A stretch of 40,922 bases of DNA, from NCBI GenBank assembly GCA_937874275.1, contig CALNAU010000191.1, forward strand, positions 1 to 40,922, read 5' to 3'. Below the pieces are notes generated by a model, which was not told the origin of the DNA, made no database searches, and saw only the letters and a list, made by a program, of their open reading frames with translations. Below, in pieces: positions 15,525 to 23,166 of the stretch (position 1 is its first letter; each line of letters starts with the position of its first letter). This DNA comes from an uncultured Clostridia bacterium. Its GTDB lineage: Bacteria; Bacillota; Clostridia; Christensenellales; Aristaeellaceae. The translations under genes were made by a program, and so were the position numbers.

Positions 15525-16133
15525 TTACGCTTGCGCGGCGTTCATGTCCACCCGCTCCACCCCGGCAAAAATGGGCTGCGCCGCCCATTCGGCCGGGTTA
15601 ACCTGCACACGGTAGCCGGTCATGTTGTCCACCCACCACTCGTAATACGGCTTTTGCGGCAGGGCATGCACCGCCATGAGTGACATGATGGTGCCGCCAT
15701 GGGCCAGGATGCGAATTTCGTCCTCCCCACGGGCGGCGGCTTCCTCAATCAGCCGGGTGAGCGCCGCCGTGGCGCGCTGGGAAAAACCGAGTCGCCCCTC
15801 GCCGCCGGGGCTGGGCTGCATGCCGCCATCGTCATTCCAGGCGCGGAAATCCGCGTCGTTCTCCAGCTCCTCATAGGTGCGGCCCTCGAAAGCGCCGAAG
15901 TTCATCTCCCGCAAATCGGGCACGATGACCTGCCTGGCATTGGGGTACAGGATGGCCGCGGTCTGCTGGGTGCGCTGCAGGGGCGTTACATACACCTGCC
16001 GCACGGCCTCATCCCTTTGCCCTGCACGCGCCAGGCGCAGGCCTTCCTCACTGAGGGGCATATCGGTGGCGCCGACATAGCGCCGCTGGGCGTTGCCCTC
16101 GGTCAGCCCGTGGCGCACCATGTGAATGATCAT
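15525..16133 (-). CDS. Histidine phosphatase, possible alpha-ribazole phosphatase (CobC-like)
   Basis: The 202-residue histidine phosphatase starts at ATG 16133, which overlaps the btuD stop (ATGA) and has GGAGG four bases upstream. Motifs are HMVRHGLTEGN, VTPLQRTQQTA, REMNFGAFEG and ILAHGGTIMSL. The N-terminus and the LREMNFGAFEGRTYEEL segment are typical of CobC/alpha-ribazole phosphatase and related enzymes. Tight coupling to btuD behind a cobalamin riboswitch supports a corrinoid-salvage role, acting on the lower ligand. A general phosphatase role remains possible. Confidence 0.85.
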   Translation of the reverse strand: MIIHMVRHGLTEGNAQRRYVGATDMPLSEEGLRLARAGQRDEAVRQVYVTPLQRTQQTAAILYPNARQVIVPDLREMNFGAFEGRTYEELENDADFRAWNDDGGMQPSPGGEGRLGFSQRATAALTRLIEEAAARGEDEIRILAHGGTIMSLMAVHALPQKPYYEWWVDNMTGYRVQVNPAEWAAQPIFAGVERVDMNAAQA

Positions 16134-16888
16134 GCTTCCTCCCATCCCCGGAGCAGCTCGCGCATCCAGGCGTGTACGTCCATGCCATATACTACCCGCA
16201 AGGCATCGCGCCCTAACACATCCGTGGCTGCGCCCTGGGCCGCCACATGCCCGCGGTTGAGCAGCAGCGCTGTCTTGCCGTAGCGGCGCGCCAGGCTCAA
16301 ATCGTGCACCACGCTGATGACCGCGCGGCCGGGCGTGCGCAGCCAGCCCGAAATCAGTTCAAATATCTGGCGCTGGAAGGGCAGGTCCAGGTGGTTGGCC
16401 GGTTCATCCAGCAGTAGCAGGCGCGGATTCTGCGCGAAGACCTGGGCCAGAAACACGCGCTGCAACTCGCCGCCCGACAGGGTGAGTACGCTCTGGTGCA
16501 AAATGTTCTGCAGGCCGCACAGTTGGGCGGCCTCCTGCACATGGCGCTCGTCCTCTCCGCTTTCGCCGCGCAGAAAGCCCGTCTGCGCGTAGCGCCCCAG
16601 GCGGATAACCTCCTCCGCCGTGAAGGCATAGCCCACCCCATGCCGCTGGCTGAGCAGCGCCATGCTGCGCGCGCGCTCCCGCGCCTTCATATGCCGCACA
16701 TCGCGGCCGTCAAAGGTAATACTGCCTTGATAGGCAAGGCCCTGGGCCAGGGCGTTGAGCAAGGTGGATTTGCCCGCCCCATTGGGGCCGATGAGCATCA
16801 TCCAGTCGCCATCCTGTATGGAAAAATCCAGCGGGTGCACAATCTGCTGGCCGCCCAGCGTGACCGACAACCCCTTGACAGCCAGCAT
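16130..16888 (-). CDS. btuD: Cobalamin ABC transporter ATPase BtuD
   Basis: This ATPase subunit (252 residues) of a FecCD/BtuCD-type importer powers corrinoid uptake. It has Walker A GPNGAGKST (about residues 34-42), the ABC signature LSGGE, Walker B LLLLDEP and a switch histidine in SVVHDLSLA. It begins immediately after btuC with no gap and overlaps the following phosphatase by four bases. The fold is shared with siderophore importers. The cobalamin call rests on the riboswitch at the head of the operon. Confidence 0.9.
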   Translation of the reverse strand: MLAVKGLSVTLGGQQIVHPLDFSIQDGDWMMLIGPNGAGKSTLLNALAQGLAYQGSITFDGRDVRHMKARERARSMALLSQRHGVGYAFTAEEVIRLGRYAQTGFLRGESGEDERHVQEAAQLCGLQNILHQSVLTLSGGELQRVFLAQVFAQNPRLLLLDEPANHLDLPFQRQIFELISGWLRTPGRAVISVVHDLSLARRYGKTALLLNRGHVAAQGAATDVLGRDALRVVYGMDVHAWMRELLRGWEEA

Positions 16889-17926
16889 CTACCTCACCCG
16901 CCTTGTCCGCATAAAGATGACCACAAACAGCACCGCGCCAATCAGCGAGGTGACCACGCCCAGCGGCAGCTCGATGGGGCTGATGATGGTGCGGGCCGCC
17001 AGATCCGTCAGCATCAGAAAGATGGCGCCTGAAAACAGCACGGCCGGCAGCAGACGCCGGTGATTGGGCCCTACAATCAGCCGCGCCATGTGGGGCGTCA
17101 CCAGGCCCACAAAACCGATGGTGCCGCCGATAGACACGCACACGCCGATGAGCACCGACACCGTCACCATCACCCGCAGCTTGACGCCCTTGACGTTGAC
17201 GCCCACGCTGCGGGCGTTGTCCTCGCCCACGGCGAACGCATTCAGCTCGCGCGCGCTGAACAAAAGCACCGCCCCACACACAGCCAGCGCCACCAGCAGC
17301 GTCAACCCGTCCCGATAGCTGGCCGTGGACAGCGACCCCATCGTCCAGAAGGTGACGCTGCGCAGCCGCGGCCCCGAAAAGGCCACCGCCAGGCTGATGA
17401 CCGCGCTGGCAAACATGGAGAAGATGACGCCCACCAGAATGATGGTGTTGGTGGACAGCGAGGCATCCATCCGCCAGGCCAGGGACAGTATCAGCACCAG
17501 CGACAGGAAGGCGGTGAGCATCGCCATACCCATCACGCCCAGCTGCGGAAGACCCGGGATGGTGATGCCAAAGGCGATGGCGATGACCGCGCCCAGCGAG
17601 GCGCCCGAGGCCACGCCCAGCGTGGAGCCATCGGCCAGCGGGTTGCGCAGCAGGCCCTGCATGGCGGCGCCGCACAGCGACAGCGACGCGCCCACCAGCC
17701 CGGAGGCCAGCACCCGCGGCAGCCGCAGGCTGAGGATGATGGTCTGCGCGGGCTCGTCCGCGGGTATTAGCCCAAACAGCGCGCTGCCCACAGCGCGCAG
17801 CGCGTCCCCCGGCGGCACGGGCACGCTGCCCGCACACACGCACAGCAGCGCTGTGCCCAGCGTAGCCAGGGTAAACAGCAGGTAATCCCGCGGGGAAAAG
17901 CCCTCGCGCCGCGGCTTTATGCTCAC
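16889..17926 (-). CDS. btuC: Cobalamin ABC transporter permease BtuC
   Basis: This 345-residue FecCD-family permease has about ten predicted membrane segments. It contains family landmarks LRLPRVLASGLVGASLSLCGAAMQGLLRNPLADGS (here split: LRLPRVLASGLVG then AAMQGLLRNPLA), GGTIGFVGLVTPHMAR and ELPLGVVTSLIGAVLFV. It forms the translocation pore with BtuD. It lies 89 bases after btuF, separated by a strong hairpin. Substrate assignment depends on the cobalamin riboswitch; from the protein alone a siderophore would also be possible. Confidence 0.9.
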   Translation of the reverse strand: MSIKPRREGFSPRDYLLFTLATLGTALLCVCAGSVPVPPGDALRAVGSALFGLIPADEPAQTIILSLRLPRVLASGLVGASLSLCGAAMQGLLRNPLADGSTLGVASGASLGAVIAIAFGITIPGLPQLGVMGMAMLTAFLSLVLILSLAWRMDASLSTNTIILVGVIFSMFASAVISLAVAFSGPRLRSVTFWTMGSLSTASYRDGLTLLVALAVCGAVLLFSARELNAFAVGEDNARSVGVNVKGVKLRVMVTVSVLIGVCVSIGGTIGFVGLVTPHMARLIVGPNHRRLLPAVLFSGAIFLMLTDLAARTIISPIELPLGVVTSLIGAVLFVVIFMRTRRVR

Positions 17927-17963
17927 ATCAGCACCTTGCCTTTTTCAGATATCGTTTCCGAGA

Positions 17964-17988
17964 GGGGCCGCCGGCACCCGGCGGCCCC
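17964..17988 (-). other. Intergenic stem-loop between btuF and btuC
   Basis: GGGGCCGCCGG (17964-17974) and CCGGCGGCCCC (17978-17988) form a perfect 11-bp stem with a three-base loop. No T-run follows on the minus strand. Such hairpins after binding-protein genes often protect the upstream mRNA and give more binding protein than permease; that role is inferred here. Confidence 0.7.
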
Positions 17989-18015
17989 AGAAGTGGTTGA
18001 CACGTTTCCGTTGGA

Positions 18016-18933
18016 TTACGCCGCGGGCTGCACCTGCTGCTCGCCGTACACCATCTCGTACAGGTGCTCAGCGGCGTCAATCAGGCGCGGGCCGGGACGG
18101 GAAATCTCATCGCTGTCCAGCAAAATGACGTGATTGTTCTGCACAGCCTTCAGCTTGTCCCAGCCGGCGCGGGCCACAATCTCCTCCTGGGGGGTGGGCC
18201 CTTCGCCAAAGTACATGGCCACCGTCACGATGTAGTCGGGGTCACGGGCCAGCACCTGCTCCTGGGATACCTCGGCCCAGCCGCTCACATCCTCAAAGGC
18301 ATTCTTCAGACCCAGCACCTGGGCAATCTCCTGCATGAAGGTGTTCTGTCCGGCCGTCCACAGGCCGTACTGCAGGGGGCTGACCTCAAAGTAGACGGTC
18401 TGCTCCGCCTGGGCGCCGGCCACCTTTTCGCGCAGGGCGTCAAAGCGGATCTGCATGTCGGCTACCACGGCGGCGGCCTGCTCCTGCTTGCCGGTCAGGG
18501 TGCCAATCAGCTCAATGGCCTTGTAGGTGCCGGCGATGTCCGCCGCGTCGGTCACCGCCACCGGGATGCCGGCCTCGACCAGCGCGTCCGCCTGCTCCTT
18601 GGGCTGGGCCATCTTGGCCATGATGACCAGGTCGGGCTTGAGGGCGATGATCTGCTCCAGGTTGGTCTCCATGCCGGACTGCACGCTGGGCACTTCCAGC
18701 ACTTCCGCGGGGTAGTTGCAGTATTCGCCGCGGCCCACCAAGGTGTCGCCGGCGCCGATGGCGTAGAGGATTTCCACATCGCCAGCCGTCAGGGCGACCA
18801 CGCGCTTGGCGGGCTCCTTCAAGGTGACCTCGCGGTCGGCCATGTCGGTCACGGGCTCCGCCAGGGCGGCCGTCATGCCCAGCATCATCAGCAGGGCCAG
18901 CATCAGGGACAGGTACTTGCGGGTTGATTTCAT
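18016..18933 (-). CDS. btuF: Cobalamin-binding protein BtuF (ABC transporter)
   Basis: This secreted class III substrate-binding protein has 305 residues from ATG 18933, which has AAAGGGA upstream; the ten-residue extension is rejected. A signal peptide spans about residues 1-25 (basic KSTRK, a long hydrophobic core, then ALA). There is no lipobox cysteine. The mature part shows the usual AKRVVALTAGDVEILYAIGAGDTLVG, then LKPDLVIM and GPRLIDAAEHLYEMV. It is the first gene behind a cobalamin riboswitch, which identifies the ligand as cobalamin or another corrinoid. Confidence 0.92.
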   Translation of the reverse strand: MKSTRKYLSLMLALLMMLGMTAALAEPVTDMADREVTLKEPAKRVVALTAGDVEILYAIGAGDTLVGRGEYCNYPAEVLEVPSVQSGMETNLEQIIALKPDLVIMAKMAQPKEQADALVEAGIPVAVTDAADIAGTYKAIELIGTLTGKQEQAAAVVADMQIRFDALREKVAGAQAEQTVYFEVSPLQYGLWTAGQNTFMQEIAQVLGLKNAFEDVSGWAEVSQEQVLARDPDYIVTVAMYFGEGPTPQEEIVARAGWDKLKAVQNNHVILLDSDEISRPGPRLIDAAEHLYEMVYGEQQVQPAA

Positions 18934-18965
18934 GGTGTTCCCTTTCTGCAAAAGAACAGGCACTC

Positions 18966-18993
18966 ATACAAACAGGGCGCCCCACGGGCGCCC
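18966..18993 (-). terminator. Intrinsic terminator in the btu leader
   Basis: On the minus strand two GGGCGCCC segments (18986-18993 and 18975-18983) form an 8-bp stem, followed by TGTTTGTATG. It lies between the cobalamin riboswitch and btuF. It is the likely expression platform, together with an AAGCTAA/TTAGCTT hairpin just before it (18995-19014). Confidence 0.7.
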
Positions 18994-19029
18994 AAAGCTA
19001 ATATTGCTTAGCTTATCCCACCCCCAGGA

Positions 19030-19228
19030 GCAAGCGGCCTTTGGCCGCTTCCGCACATCCAGGTCTCCCGGCTTGGCTTCGTCCTGGGGGCCGCCTTCCC
19101 GCCCAATGGCAGTGGCTGCTTGGCCCTTCGTCAGCTTCACGGTTACTGGGATAGCCCGGAAATCTCATCCGGTTCCCTTCGCGGTCTCCCGCGGCGCTCG
19201 CGCGCAGATGCACAGGCTGTTCAGTTGT
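19030..19228 (-). promoter_or_regulatory. Cobalamin riboswitch
   Basis: Reading the minus strand, the leader contains GGGAACCGGATGAGATTTCC and a CTATCCC helix partner, then GTGAAGCTGACGAAGG. GCCACTGCC and GGCGGGAAGGCGG come next. The B12 box appears as AGCCAAGCCGGGAGACCTGG (19059-19078). These are the conserved blocks of the RF00174-type cobalamin element. An AAGCGGCC/GGCCGCTT hairpin (19032-19050) closes its 3' side. It precedes btuFCD. High cobalamin would be expected to reduce expression through the terminator at 18966-18993. Confidence 0.88.
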
Positions 19229-19234
19229 GATGCC

Positions 19235-19263
19235 ATTATACGGTGCGGTGCGGGGCAAGTCAA
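19235..19263 (-). promoter_or_regulatory. Promoter of the btu riboswitch transcript
   Basis: On the minus strand TTGACT (19258-19263), a 17-base spacer and a perfect TATAAT (19235-19240) give a strong vegetative promoter. The predicted start is near 19228, leaving a leader of nearly 300 bases that holds the riboswitch. Confidence 0.85.
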
Positions 19264-19313
19264 TGCAGGGCCCCTGCCATGCAGAAAAACGAGCAGGCGA
19301 AATCACCCAAGCA

Positions 19314-20519
19314 TCAGCAGCCCCAGACCACCTTGCGCCAGTTCTCCCGGTCGGTATCGCCCTCGGTGTTGATGAGCAGCACGCTGGCGTGCTCATCCAG
19401 CCCCAGTATTTCCCGAAGGGCATTGCCCTGCCCGCACAGGCAGGCGGCGGCCAGCACACCGGCGCCCACGGCACCGCTCTCGCCCGCGATGATGCGCGGG
19501 TCCTGCCCCAGGGGCGAGGCCAGCACGCGCATGCCCAGGGCCGCCACCTCATCCGCGCAGGAGAGGAACCAGCTGGCCGTGCCCGCCAGCAGCGGCCAGG
19601 CCAATGTGGAGGGCTCGCCCACCGACAGCCCGGCCATGATGGTGCGCAGGTCGCCGCCCACGGCGTGCAGATGCCCATCGGCCGCGCGGGCGGTGGCATA
19701 AAAGCAGTTGGCCGCGTGGGGCTCCAGCACGGCAATGCGGGGCACCGGCTGCCCCGGCCAGGTGGCCCAGCAGGCCGCCAGCGCGCCCGCGAAGGAGCCA
19801 GCCCCCGCCTGCAAAAACAGGTGCGTAGGCGCGGCATCGCCCAGCGCGGTAACTTGCTCGCGGGCCTCGGAGGCGATGGTGGTATAGCCCTGCATAATCC
19901 ACCGCGGCACCTGCTCATACCCCGGCCAGGCCGTATCCTGCATCAAGGCGCCGCCCACCTCCCGCGCGGTGCGGGCAGCCAGGCGCACGGTGTCATCGTA
20001 GTTAAGGTCGCTCACCTCCACCGTGGCGCCCAACGCGCGGATGTTGTCCACCCGCTCCTGCGCGGTGCCCTTGGGCATGTACACAATGGCCGGCAGGCCC
20101 AGCTGCCGGGCCACCCAGGCGATGCCCCGGCCATGGTTGCCGTCGGTGGTGGTGACCAGCGTCAGCCCCTGCAAACGCTCGCGCACGTTGGGGGAAGTAA
20201 GCGCGGCGAAGTTCAGATGCTCGTCATCCAAGCCAACGCGCTCCGCCACCCAGCGGGCGGCGGCCCAGCTCCCCCCCAGCGCCTTGAAGGCGTTGAGGCC
20301 AAAGCGCGGCGACTCATCCTTGACATAGATAGCGCGCACCCCCAGCAGCGCCGCCAGCGCGGGCAGGCTGTGCAGGGGGGTGGGCGCATAGCCCGGCATG
20401 CTGCGGTGAAAGCGCAGCACCCGCTGGGCCTCCCCGGGCGCGTAGGGCGCAGATTGCGCCGCGTCCAGCGCCTCCGGCTGCCATGGCTGAACAAGAATCT
20501 CCCGTTGCGGCAGGTTCAT
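19314..20519 (-). CDS. dpaL: Diaminopropionate ammonia-lyase
   Basis: This PLP enzyme (401 residues) converts 2,3-diaminopropionate to pyruvate and two ammonia. The Schiff-base lysine is Lys79 in LNAFKALGGSW, matching the E. coli enzyme's position. TTTDGNHGRG, QAGAGSFAGA and GESGAVGAG are the expected cofactor-binding segments of fold-type II PLP enzymes. ATG 20519 has AGGGAGG seven bases upstream. A weak promoter (TTGACG, 17 bases, TACCTT at 20561-20589) may drive it just after the terminator of the DUF1292 gene. It fits the amino-acid-fermenting lifestyle of the host. Confidence 0.93.
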   Translation of the reverse strand: MNLPQREILVQPWQPEALDAAQSAPYAPGEAQRVLRFHRSMPGYAPTPLHSLPALAALLGVRAIYVKDESPRFGLNAFKALGGSWAAARWVAERVGLDDEHLNFAALTSPNVRERLQGLTLVTTTDGNHGRGIAWVARQLGLPAIVYMPKGTAQERVDNIRALGATVEVSDLNYDDTVRLAARTAREVGGALMQDTAWPGYEQVPRWIMQGYTTIASEAREQVTALGDAAPTHLFLQAGAGSFAGALAACWATWPGQPVPRIAVLEPHAANCFYATARAADGHLHAVGGDLRTIMAGLSVGEPSTLAWPLLAGTASWFLSCADEVAALGMRVLASPLGQDPRIIAGESGAVGAGVLAAACLCGQGNALREILGLDEHASVLLINTEGDTDRENWRKVVWGC

Positions 20520-20591
20520 GGTATGTCCTCCCTGTGGGTGTTCGATTTTTCTTCTGTATCAAGGTATCAGAAACCCGGTGAAGCGTCAATG

Positions 20592-20617
20592 AAAAAGGCC
20601 GCACACAGGGTGCGACC
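20592..20617 (-). terminator. Terminator of the ireB-ruvX-DUF1292 operon
   Basis: On the minus strand GGTCGCAC and GTGCGGCC pair over 8 bp around a short loop, followed by TTTTT (20592-20596). It lies about 90 bases downstream of the DUF1292 gene. Confidence 0.85.
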
Positions 20618-20707
20618 TCATGACATCATCCATCCATGCTGAACGCGTGCGTAAACGCGCAGATAATCGGATGATTGTTCGTCTCCGCTGAGTCGGGTGA
20701 AGGTTGA

Positions 20708-21046
20708 TTACTCCTCGCCTTCCTCTTCCTCGTCCAGGTGCTCGAGGAACAGGTCAAACACCTGCTGGGCTTTCTCCTCATCGTCGACGGTGACGTAATA
20801 GTCCTCGCCGTCCTCGCCCTCTTCAATCTTCATGATGACGACGCTGCCTTCTTCCTCGTCCAGCTCTTCATCGGCATCGGCTACCATCAGCACCACATAC
20901 TCCTCGTCATCCAGCTCGATGGTCGCCTGGTATTCAAAGGCCGTAGTCACGCCGTCTTCGTCGGTAAGTTCTACAATGTTGTCTTCCTCGTCGTACTCTT
21001 CCTGGAAGACTTCGGTCTCGGGCAGGTCCTTCTTTTTCTCGTCCAT
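20708..21046 (-). CDS. DUF1292 family protein
   Basis: This 112-residue, extremely acidic protein (long Glu/Asp runs at both ends) has a small beta-rich core: NIVELTDEDGVTTAFEYQATIELDDEEYVVLM (given here as one region, residues 23-54). A second strand set ends in a YYVTVDDEE segment. It is the Firmicutes YrzB/DUF1292 type, of unknown function. It follows ruvX and ireB in the conserved order seen across Firmicutes. The ATG at 21046 is preceded by AGGGAGG. Confidence 0.9.
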   Translation of the reverse strand: MDEKKKDLPETEVFQEEYDEEDNIVELTDEDGVTTAFEYQATIELDDEEYVVLMVADADEELDEEEGSVVIMKIEEGEDGEDYYVTVDDEEKAQQVFDLFLEHLDEEEEGEE

Positions 21047-21105
21047 GGTGTCCCTCCTGTATTGTGATGCGCTCCACAGCGCTGTCAGGGCAATGTTGGG
21101 CGCGG

Positions 21106-21519
21106 TCAGCGCGCCAGTTGATCCAGGTGGCTTTGCAGTATCAAGGCAGCTGCCACCTTGTCTACGGTGTCCCGCCGCGCGTCGCGGCGCATGCCGCCTT
21201 CCAGCAGGGCGCCTTCGGCCGCGCGGGTGGTCAGCCGTTCATCGACATAGCGTACCTCAAGCCCGGCTGCCGCCAGTTGGTCGCAAAAGGCGCGCACCTT
21301 GTCTGCCTGGCCACCCAGCGAGCCATCCATGTTGTAGGGCAGCCCTGCCACAATATACGCCACCCCCTGCTCTTTCGCAAGGGCTAAAAAATAGCGGGTG
21401 TCCGGCCCGTAGCCCACCCGTTGATATACGCTGTGAGGGCTGGCGATGCGGCGCCCCTCATCCGACAGGGCGACGCCAATGCGTCTGTCCCCCACATCAA
21501 GCCCCAGAACGCGGCCCAT
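21106..21519 (-). CDS. ruvX: RuvX/YqgF Holliday-junction resolvase-like nuclease
   Basis: This 137-residue RNase H-fold protein of the RuvX (YqgF) family has been implicated in Holliday-junction resolution and in 16S rRNA 5'-end processing. The first catalytic aspartate lies in VLGLDVGDRRIGVALSD. GLPYNMDGS and the C-terminal DERLTTRAAE carry the other conserved residues. The ATG overlaps the last base of the ireB stop. Order ireB-ruvX-DUF1292 is the usual Firmicutes arrangement; alaS, often just upstream, is absent here. Confidence 0.94.
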   Translation of the reverse strand: MGRVLGLDVGDRRIGVALSDEGRRIASPHSVYQRVGYGPDTRYFLALAKEQGVAYIVAGLPYNMDGSLGGQADKVRAFCDQLAAAGLEVRYVDERLTTRAAEGALLEGGMRRDARRDTVDKVAAALILQSHLDQLAR

Positions 21520-21782
21520 CAGCCCTCGATCTGGTTTTGCACGTAGAAGCGCACCAGCTCTTCTAAAATCTCATCACGCTCCAGCCGGCAAATGAGGCTG
21601 CGGGCGGATTCGTGGCTGGTGATGTAGGTGGGATCGCCTGTGAGGATAAACCCGGTCAGCTGGGCAATGGGGTCGTACCCTTTGGCTTGCAGGGCGCGGT
21701 AGACGTGCTGCAGGATTTCTCCGGCAGAATCCTTGACCAGGTTGACCGCCTGCATCTTGGTGGTTCCGTGAAATTCGCTCAT
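21519..21782 (-). CDS. ireB: IreB family regulatory phosphoprotein
   Basis: This 87-residue DUF965/YrzL protein is an ortholog type of enterococcal IreB, a substrate of the PASTA-domain kinase IreK that affects cephalosporin resistance. The N-terminal HGTTKMQ holds candidate phospho-threonines. GYDPIAQLTGFILTGDPTYI is the family hallmark. The ATG at 21782 has GGAGGGGGAGG upstream, and a promoter lies about 25-50 bases before. No kinase is seen in this window, so the phosphorylation partner is inference. Confidence 0.93.
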   Translation of the reverse strand: MSEFHGTTKMQAVNLVKDSAGEILQHVYRALQAKGYDPIAQLTGFILTGDPTYITSHESARSLICRLERDEILEELVRFYVQNQIEG

Positions 21783-21803
21783 GGCCTCCCCCTCCTTTGT
21801 TTT

Positions 21804-21833
21804 ATTATACCCGCGCCTTCCATGTCAAAGCAA
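21804..21833 (-). promoter_or_regulatory. Putative promoter of ireB-ruvX-DUF1292
   Basis: A perfect TATAAT (21804-21809 on the minus strand) follows TTGCTT (21828-21833) with an 18-base spacer. It lies 21 bases upstream of the ireB start. Confidence 0.6.
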
Positions 21834-21895
21834 GCCAATCCCCGTCGATTTACGCCCTTTTTACATTTTATAGACAAGTTTCCGTTATTTTTTCG

Positions 21896-21935
21896 CCAAA
21901 AGACAAACAGGCGGCCCACCGGTTGGTGAACCGCC
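21896..21935 (-). terminator. Terminator of the mgl operon
   Basis: On the minus strand GGCGGTTCACC and GGTGGGCCGCC pair over 11 bp (two G-T pairs) around AACC, followed by TGTTTGTCTTTT. It lies 24 bases after the small membrane protein gene that ends the sugar-transporter operon. Confidence 0.85.
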
Positions 21936-21958
21936 CGCATTTGTAATGCCTTTGATAT

Positions 21959-22147
21959 TTATGGCCTGGTGCCCAGGTAGATGGTCAACAGCAATGCCGC
22001 GACCAGCAGCGCGATGATCAGGTCCACCGCCCACAGGGGCAGATTCACCTTGTCATACAGGCGCTCCTTGAGCCCCTTGGGCGGGGGCGTGGGGCTGTCG
22101 TCCCCGCGCCCGGCGCCAGGCAGGCCTTCCTTGGGGTCGCGCATCAT
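21959..22147 (-). CDS. Small single-helix membrane protein in the mgl operon
   Basis: This 62-residue protein has a Pro/Gly-rich polar N-terminus (residues 1-24), the amphipathic LKERLYDKVNLPLW, and one membrane helix (about 38-58, WAVDLIIALLVAALLLTIYL). Its start overlaps the mglC stop (ATGA), so it is translated with the transporter. I recognise no family. N-in or N-out topology is unclear. A role as an accessory or scaffold for the transporter is inference from coupling alone. Confidence 0.75.
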   Translation of the reverse strand: MMRDPKEGLPGAGRGDDSPTPPPKGLKERLYDKVNLPLWAVDLIIALLVAALLLTIYLGTRP

Positions 22148-23151
22148 TTCTTGGCCAGGTACTTACGCAGGTCAAGGGCAACGGCAATGATGATCACCAG
22201 GCCCTGCACGATGTAGGTGTAGTCGCTCTTTAGGCCCATGAACTGCATGGCAATCTTGAGCACCTCAAACACCAGCACGCCGATGAGGATGCCCGAGATG
22301 CGGCCGACACCGCCATTGACCGATACGCCGCCGATGGTGCAGCCGGCAATGGCCTCCAGCTCGTAACCCATGGCCGTGTTAACCGAGGCACCGCCGGATT
22401 TGGCCGCCAGCAGGAAGCCGCACAACCCGTACATCACGCCCGCCAGCGTATAGATGATGACCTTGGAGCGGCTCACGTTGACGCCGGCTACTTCGGTCGC
22501 GGCCTCGTTGCCGCCGATGGCATACATGTATTTGCCATAGCGCATCTTGTTGTACAACGTCCACATCAGCAGGCCCACCACCAAGGCGATGATGGCGATA
22601 TAGCTGACGATGGGGTTGCCGATGTAGCCGGTGGCGATATCCGTATACTCCTTGCGCAGGCTGCCGATGGGCTGCGCGCCGGTGGTGACCAGCGCGATGC
22701 CGTATACCAGCGTTTGCATGCCCAGCGTGGCGATGAAGGGCGGCACCTTGAAGAAGGCGACCACGCTGCCGTTGATTGCGCCAATCAGCGCGGTCATGGC
22801 CAGCACGATGAGCAGCACCACGATGACGGGCATCTGGGGCAGGTTGGGCAGCATGCGGTTGACGTAGTCAGGCCGCTGCAGCATGATGGCCGCCATACAG
22901 GCCGCGAAGCCCGCCGTGCGGCCGGCCGACAGGTCGGTGCCGCGGGTAATCAGACAGCCGGACACGCCCACCGCGATGATGAAGCGGATGGCAGTGTTGC
23001 CCAGGAGGTTGCGGATGTTGCTCTCGCCCAGGAAGTTGGGGCGCAGGATGCTGACCACCACCGCCAGCAGGAAGATGCCGATGATGATGATGTTGTTGGT
23101 GATGAATCGCTGGACCTTCCTGCCGGTGGGCAGCTGGGTAGTTGCTTGCAT
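22144..23151 (-). CDS. mglC: Galactose/methyl-galactoside-type ABC permease
   Basis: This 335-residue BPD_transp_2 (MglC/RbsC) permease has about eight to ten membrane segments. Landmarks are GVSGCLITRGTDLSAGR, IGAINGSVVAFFKVPPFIATLG and EAIAGCTIGGVSVNGGVGRISG. The ATG at 23151 has GGAGG nearby and follows the ATPase by 15 bases. The protein resembles MglC most, which with the MglB-type binding protein supports galactose or a galactoside as substrate. Other hexoses cannot be excluded. Confidence 0.92.
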   Translation of the reverse strand: MQATTQLPTGRKVQRFITNNIIIIGIFLLAVVVSILRPNFLGESNIRNLLGNTAIRFIIAVGVSGCLITRGTDLSAGRTAGFAACMAAIMLQRPDYVNRMLPNLPQMPVIVVLLIVLAMTALIGAINGSVVAFFKVPPFIATLGMQTLVYGIALVTTGAQPIGSLRKEYTDIATGYIGNPIVSYIAIIALVVGLLMWTLYNKMRYGKYMYAIGGNEAATEVAGVNVSRSKVIIYTLAGVMYGLCGFLLAAKSGGASVNTAMGYELEAIAGCTIGGVSVNGGVGRISGILIGVLVFEVLKIAMQFMGLKSDYTYIVQGLVIIIAVALDLRKYLAKK

Positions 23152-23166
23152 ACTCTTCCTCCGCCT

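Noticed and set aside
19264..19300. GCAGG/CCTGC hairpin after dpaL as a terminator
   Set aside because: The stem is short, overlaps the btu promoter -35 region and lacks a T-run, so I do not call it.
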